DNA from: TC-15 sp034437275 | GTDB lineage: Bacteria; Chloroflexota; Anaerolineae; Aggregatilineales; Aggregatilineaceae | Direction of reading: 5' to 3' | Assembly: GCA_034437275.1 (NCBI GenBank) | Contig: DAOTUD010000168.1 | Coordinates: 1-8,630, forward strand | Length of the DNA stretch: 8,630 nt | Shown here: piece after piece, positions 5,774 to 8,630 of the stretch | How the letters are laid out: each line of letters opens with the position of its first letter | How positions within the stretch are numbered: position 1 is the stretch's first letter | The notes under the pieces: generated by a model | What the model saw: only the letters and a program-made list of their open reading frames with translations | The model's database searches: none | Told to the model about the DNA's origin: nothing | Position numbers and translations under genes: made by a program

Positions 5774-7360
5774 ATGGGGCATGTATTTATTGCATATGAC
5801 GAGGACGAAGCAGCGTTTGCCGCGAATGTGACCCGGCAGTTGCAAGATGCCGGGTTCCGGGTGTGGTCGGATAACGACCAGCTGCGGCAGGATGGCGAGT
5901 GGCGCGAGGCCATCGACGAGGCGATCCGCGATGCGTTCGTGCTGATCGTGGTGCTGACGCCGGAGGCGAGCGAGTCCGATCTGGTGATGTACGAGTGGAT
6001 GTTCGCGCTGGGGGGTGGGGTCGAGGTGATCCCGGTGGTGCGCGTGCCCACTGACCTGCATCCCCGGCTGGAGGCGCTCCAGACGCTGGATTTTGCCGAT
6101 ACCGAGCAGATGCCCTGGGGCAAGCTGATCCGGCAGGTGCAGCAGGCCTACAACAGCACGCGCAGCCCATTCCGCGCGCCGCGCCGCGAGCGTCCCTCCC
6201 CGCCGGGCCGCGAGCGCCCCACGGGGCCGCCCAGCCAGCGTCCGAGCACGGGCGGGCTGTTCGACCGGGTCCGGCGGCGCGAGTCCCAGGAGGATGACAA
6301 GCTGGGCGACATCGACCCCCGGCAATCCGACGCGGTTCCCCGCCTGATCGAGGCGTTGGAAAGCGACAGCCGCGACACGCGGGCCACCGCCGCGCGGCGG
6401 CTGGCGGAGATGAAGGAGCGCGCGGCGATCCCGACGCTGATGAAGCTGCTGCGGGACGACGATTGGCGCGTGCGCGAGGCGGCGGCGGTGGCGCTGGGCA
6501 AGCTGAAGGCCGCCGGCGCGGTGCGCGGGATGCTGGAGACACTGCGTTACGGGCGGCCCGGCCCGTTTGGAGGCGGCAACCATGCCGTAATTTTGGGCGC
6601 AATTCGCGAGATTGGGCCCCCGGCGGTGCCGGTCCTGATCGACGCGCTCAACGACAGCGATTGGCGCATTCGGCTGCACGCGATTGACGTGCTGGGCCAG
6701 ATCAACGCGCTGGAAGCGATCCCCGATCTGATTGCGGCGCTGTACGATACCGAGAAGCGGGTACGCTGGCGGGCCTCGGATGCCCTCGGCGAAATGGGGT
6801 GTGTGGAAGCCGTGCCGGCGCTGCTGGATCTGCTGAACGACCGTGTGGATGAAGTGCGGATCACAGCAGCGTCGGCGCTGGGGCGCATCGGGCACCGCGA
6901 AGGGATCGTGGGGCTGCTCAAGCTGCTGCACGACAACGACTGGCGGGCACGCTGGGCCGCCGCCGAAGCGCTGTGGGCGATTGGCGCGCCGGCGGTCCCC
7001 GCGCTGGCCGAGAAGCTGTACGAGCGCGACCCGTCGATCCGGCGGGCCGCCACGCGCGCGCTGGCCGAGATCGGCGCGCCGGCGGTCACGGCGTTGGTTG
7101 CGGCGCTGGACGGCTCCAACTGGGACATGCGCAGCGCCGCCGTGACCGCCTTGCAGCAGATCGGCGCGCCAGCCGTCCCGGCGCTGGTCGCGGTGCTGGC
7201 GGATGGCGACTGGCGGGCGCGGTGGGCGGCGGTCGAGGCGCTGCGGGTGATTGGCACGCCGGAAGCGCAGGCGGCGGTCGCGGCCTGGGAAGATGAGGAT
7301 CCGCCGCACGAAGATCAGCCGGATGTCATTTCCGAGCAAGAAGACGCCAAAAAAGATTAA
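5774..7360 (+). CDS. TIR-domain protein with HEAT-repeat array
   Basis: A 528-residue cytosolic protein. Residues 3-110 are a TIR domain: HVFIAYDEDEAAFA at the N-terminus, GFRVWSDNDQL (28-38), VLIVVLTPEASESD (56-69), and SDLVMYEWMFAL (68-79), where E74 occupies the position of the catalytic glutamate of bacterial NAD-cleaving TIR domains. An Arg and Pro-rich flexible linker covers about 130-180. From 186 to 494 follow about ten HEAT repeats with the recurring pattern D-x-D/N-W-R-x-R-x-x-A-A-x-A-L, ending in an acidic tail. The frame is open upstream to a GTG at 5678, but the ATG at 5774 is preferred: the TIR fold starts at its second residue and AGGGAG/GAGGG precede it. TIR plus scaffold repeats suggests that the HEAT array senses a trigger and the TIR domain depletes or modifies NAD. 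This is inferred; plain signalling remains possible. Confidence 0.9.
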   Translation: MGHVFIAYDEDEAAFAANVTRQLQDAGFRVWSDNDQLRQDGEWREAIDEAIRDAFVLIVVLTPEASESDLVMYEWMFALGGGVEVIPVVRVPTDLHPRLEALQTLDFADTEQMPWGKLIRQVQQAYNSTRSPFRAPRRERPSPPGRERPTGPPSQRPSTGGLFDRVRRRESQEDDKLGDIDPRQSDAVPRLIEALESDSRDTRATAARRLAEMKERAAIPTLMKLLRDDDWRVREAAAVALGKLKAAGAVRGMLETLRYGRPGPFGGGNHAVILGAIREIGPPAVPVLIDALNDSDWRIRLHAIDVLGQINALEAIPDLIAALYDTEKRVRWRASDALGEMGCVEAVPALLDLLNDRVDEVRITAASALGRIGHREGIVGLLKLLHDNDWRARWAAAEALWAIGAPAVPALAEKLYERDPSIRRAATRALAEIGAPAVTALVAALDGSNWDMRSAAVTALQQIGAPAVPALVAVLADGDWRARWAAVEALRVIGTPEAQAAVAAWEDEDPPHEDQPDVISEQEDAKKD

Positions 7361-7411
7361 CCTTTGGGGCGTTTTGTGGTAAAATATCGCTAACCAAACG
7401 TTTCTGCATTC

Positions 7412-7472
7412 GAGGGCATGAAGTCTGCCGACGGGTCAACTTAACGGGTTTATCCGCAGGCTTCATGCTCTC
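7412..7472. repeat. Long hairpin, 17-bp stem with two G-U pairs
   Basis: Arms 7412-7428 (GAGGGCATGAAGTCTGC) and 7456-7472 (GCAGGCTTCATGCTCTC) pair over all 17 positions, two of them as G-U, around a 27-nt loop (7429-7455) that contains ACGGG twice. It lies 51 bp after the TIR-HEAT stop. No T-run follows, so it is not a standard terminator. A TAAAAT hexamer at 7380-7385 could be a -10 element for a small RNA. It could equally be a palindromic mobile repeat. Confidence 0.55.
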
Positions 7473-7501
7473 ATGTGTATCCCGGAAAGCATACTACGCA
7501 C

Positions 7502-7525
7502 AAAAAACGGGCCATTCATGGCCCG
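7502..7525 (-). terminator. Rho-independent terminator, minus strand
   Basis: On the minus strand, CGGGCCA-TGAA-TGGCCCG (7508-7525) is a 7-bp GC-rich stem followed at once by six T residues (7502-7507). It is 33 bp after the stop of the minus-strand frame 7558-7800, which supports that frame being, or having been, a real transcription unit. Confidence 0.85.
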
Positions 7526-7557
7526 CCTGCGGTTTTGACGGTCAGGATTATTAGCGA

Positions 7558-7800
7558 TTACTCTTTTTTATCCAGAGATTCTTTGCGTTTTTCTAGTTCG
7601 CGTCGCCGCTTTTCCCCAGAAACATATCTTAAGCCCAAAAGGGTTTTACTCTTGAAATTTAATTATAGCAACTTATATACAACTCTATCTGTTACATTCT
7701 CTGTGAAGCATTTTGGAGCTTGGATTCGAGTTAAAAATGGTTCCAGGAATTCACTTTTTGGCTTTTTAATTACGCGAATGATGAGTGTTTGATGTACCAT
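7558..7800 (-). pseudogene. AT-rich small gene interrupted by one in-frame stop
   Basis: From ATG at 7800 the minus strand reads 45 codons (MVHQTLIIRVIKKPKSEF and on, to VVYKLL), meets TAA at 7663-7665, and stays open in the same frame for 34 more codons ending in a very charged tail (GEKRRRELEKRKESLDKKE) and TAA at 7558-7560. GAAGGG lies 8 nt before the ATG, and a strong terminator follows the second stop. The amino-acid make-up looks protein-like across both halves. I do not recognise the family. Base composition is far more AT-rich than the neighbouring genes, which points to transfer. It may be a nonsense-mutated gene, a 45-residue protein with a fortuitous open tail, a sequencing error, or a recoded stop. 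Confidence 0.45.
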
Positions 7801-7817
7801 TCATTTTTCCCTTCACT

Positions 7818-7833
7818 AAATGTATTTACATTT
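7818..7833. promoter_or_regulatory. Palindrome upstream of the interrupted AT-rich gene
   Basis: AAATGTA-TT-TACATTT is a perfect 7-2-7 dyad, extended by CT/AG flanks, 17 bp before the ATG at 7800. Its place between gene and upstream AT-rich DNA fits an operator, but no binding protein can be named. Confidence 0.4.
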
Positions 7834-7940
7834 TAGTACACTCCACTTGGTTTAGCAATCACCGGCCCCCCTGCGTTTCTTGCAGACCAAACTGGTATAG
7901 ATGCTCCACAGGTTATGCGAGTTGTGTGGACAGTCAAACT

Positions 7941-7978
7941 GGGCGAGGGGACGTTACAGCGTGTATGTCCCCTCGCCC
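7941..7978 (-). terminator. Terminator-like hairpin after the small membrane protein gene
   Basis: GGGCGAGGGGAC (7941-7952) and GTCCCCTCGCCC (7967-7978) form a perfect 12-bp stem with a 14-nt loop, 20 bp after the stop of the minus-strand gene that ends at 7999. Only AGTTTG follows on the minus strand, so the T-run is poor. It may work as a terminator or as a transcript-end stabiliser. Confidence 0.55.
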
Positions 7979-7998
7979 TGTGGCGGGAAGCTGCCGCG

Positions 7999-8325
7999 TC
8001 AGGCTGCCATGCCCCCGTCCTCATCCGCCAGCGCTGCGTCCAGGCCATCGGCCAGCGCCGCGACGAACGCCGGCAGAAACGCCGCCCACACGCCCGGCGG
8101 CACCGTCGACAGGCGCGCCAACGCCGCGATCACCGGGTCGGTCGGTTCGTCGAGGGCGGCGATCATCGCGGCGCGGTGGCCGCGCACCGCCCGCCACAAG
8201 GCGCGCGCCTGCCGCGTGATCTGCGTGCCCGCCCACAGCGTGAGCGCGATCAGCAGCAGCGTCCCGGCCAGCGTCCCCAGCAGGCTCCACACCTGCACCA
8301 TCTGGTCCATCACCAATCCGTCCAT
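7999..8325 (-). CDS. Small single-helix membrane protein, unknown function
   Basis: A 108-residue protein with one clear membrane helix at about residues 13-33 (WSLLGTLAGTLLLIALTLWAG), a basic segment after it (RQARALWRAVRGHR, 39-51) and a C-terminal domain rich in Ala and Leu ending in an acidic DEDGG stretch. The N-terminus is probably outside by the positive-inside rule. The frame is open to 8388, but the ATG at 8325 is chosen because AAAGGAG stands 9 nt before it. Size and layout recall small phage membrane proteins near lysis or tail genes, but no such gene is visible, and I do not recognise a family. A strong hairpin follows the stop, so the gene seems to be transcribed alone. Confidence 0.7.
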   Translation of the reverse strand: MDGLVMDQMVQVWSLLGTLAGTLLLIALTLWAGTQITRQARALWRAVRGHRAAMIAALDEPTDPVIAALARLSTVPPGVWAAFLPAFVAALADGLDAALADEDGGMAA

Positions 8326-8360
8326 TCTGCCCTGCTCCTTTCGTGTGTGTTTACCGAAAA

Positions 8361-8423
8361 GCGCCGTAAAGCCCCTGGCTTTAGACATGGGGATATAAGG
8401 CGCTTGCGCGCCGCGCCTTATAT
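8361..8423. repeat. Paired hairpins like IS200/IS605 element ends
   Basis: Two adjacent hairpins: TAAAGCC-CCT-GGCTTTA (8367-8383, perfect 7-bp stem) and ATATAAGGCGC (8393-8403) with GCGCCTTATAT (8413-8423, perfect 11-bp stem, 9-nt loop). An outer GCGCC/GGCGC pair (8361-8365, 8399-8403) is an alternative. AAGCCCC followed by GGCTTTAG and GGGG resembles the subterminal hairpins at right ends of IS200/IS605-type transposons from memory. No tnpA or tnpB is visible, so this is an end remnant or a border of the following element. Confidence 0.4.
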
Positions 8424-8442
8424 GTACAATGCACTAAATACG

Positions 8443-8630
8443 ATTGTGCGCCAAACGTCAGAAGGAGAATAGCCTCAGCGTTAGCACAATGCGGCATCTT
8501 AACAACTTCAAATAGTCGGTTGTGGCGAGCAGGTCGCCACGTAAAATTTGAACCGCACAAGATGAGAAACCTCTTTTTGGGTGGGACACACCCTTGTCGC
8601 TTAACGTAGGGCCACTGCCTGCGCTCGTTC
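8443..8630 (+). ncRNA. Probable IscB-associated omega RNA (HEARO), 3' end outside window
   Basis: A stretch without a protein gene but with consecutive stems: ATTGTGC (8443-8449) with GCACAAT (8484-8490), inside it AACG (8454-8457) with CGTT (8479-8482); CGGTT (8517-8521) with AACCG (8551-8555) around the perfect hairpin GTGGCGA-GCAGG-TCGCCAC (8522-8540); and GGGTG (8579-8583) with CACCC (8589-8593). The closing part, TCGCTTAACGTAGGGC with GCCTGCGCTCGTTC, resembles the 3' core of HEARO RNAs as I remember them. These RNAs lie just upstream of iscB and guide its nuclease, with the guide at the 5' end. TACAAT (8425-8430) could be the -10 of its promoter. The iscB gene would lie to the right. The family call is from memory and not from a model search. 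Confidence 0.5.

Noticed and set aside
5648..7339. Minus-strand open frame of 563 codons opposite the TIR-HEAT gene
   Set aside because: Its composition is dominated by Arg, Gln and Pro and echoes the HEAT repeats in antisense. The plus-strand protein has clear domains, so this is a shadow.
7475..7792. Plus-strand open frame of 105 codons in the AT-rich stretch
   Set aside because: It runs antisense through a good minus-strand terminator and the interrupted minus-strand frame, and has no ribosome-binding site or recognisable motif.
7915..8472. Plus-strand frame of 185 codons over the small membrane protein gene
   Set aside because: An Arg, Gln and His-rich antisense product. The minus-strand gene has a membrane helix, a ribosome-binding site and a following hairpin.
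8446..8630. 5' end of a group II intron (GTGCG start)
   Set aside because: Beyond the GTGCG pentamer I see no domain I landmarks, and the later stems fit an omega RNA better.

Overview
The window looks like chromosomal DNA of a GC-rich bacterium, most likely a member of the Chloroflexota. That placement is an inference from the style of the genome: GC-rich genes with GTG starts, HEAT-repeat proteins next to a TIR protein, CCTCACCC-type intergenic palindromes, and an IscB-type RNA signature at the right edge. No rRNA or other marker gene is present to confirm it.

Layout. Positions 1-745 (minus strand) hold the start of an iron-uptake operon: feoA, then feoB, which runs off the left edge. Two Fur-like 7-1-7 sites lie upstream. 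Positions 969-1141 hold a strong rightward promoter (ATGACA, 17 bp, TATAAT) whose spacer carries a perfect SOS-type GAAC-N4-GTTC dyad, followed directly by about 136 nt that can fold into a closed multi-branched RNA. Positions 1156-4288 (plus strand) encode a phage DNA-packaging module: small terminase, large terminase with intact ATPase and nuclease residues, and an HK97-type portal. The portal gene is flanked by intergenic palindromes. No protease, capsid, tail or integrase gene follows, so this is a prophage remnant, a domesticated packaging module or a rearranged prophage.

Positions 4486-7360 look like cargo: a small HEAT-repeat protein, a Cro/CI-type (XRE) repressor on the opposite strand, and a large TIR-HEAT protein. 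A 589-bp control region between repressor and TIR-HEAT gene carries dyads that overlap candidate promoters in both directions. The TIR domain keeps the family's catalytic glutamate pattern, so the unit resembles a repressor-controlled NAD-depleting defence or signalling module. This is inference from domain content.

Positions 7361-8630 are a patchwork: a 17-bp-stem hairpin, an AT-rich minus-strand reading frame interrupted by one stop codon and followed by a good terminator, a small one-helix membrane protein gene with its own terminator-like hairpin, two hairpins of the kind found at IS200/IS605 ends, and finally a highly structured stretch that I read as the omega RNA (HEARO) of an IscB element whose protein gene would lie beyond the right edge.

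The most unusual items are the SOS-promoter-linked structured RNA next to the terminase, the XRE/TIR-HEAT unit, the interrupted AT-rich frame, and the omega RNA at the edge.
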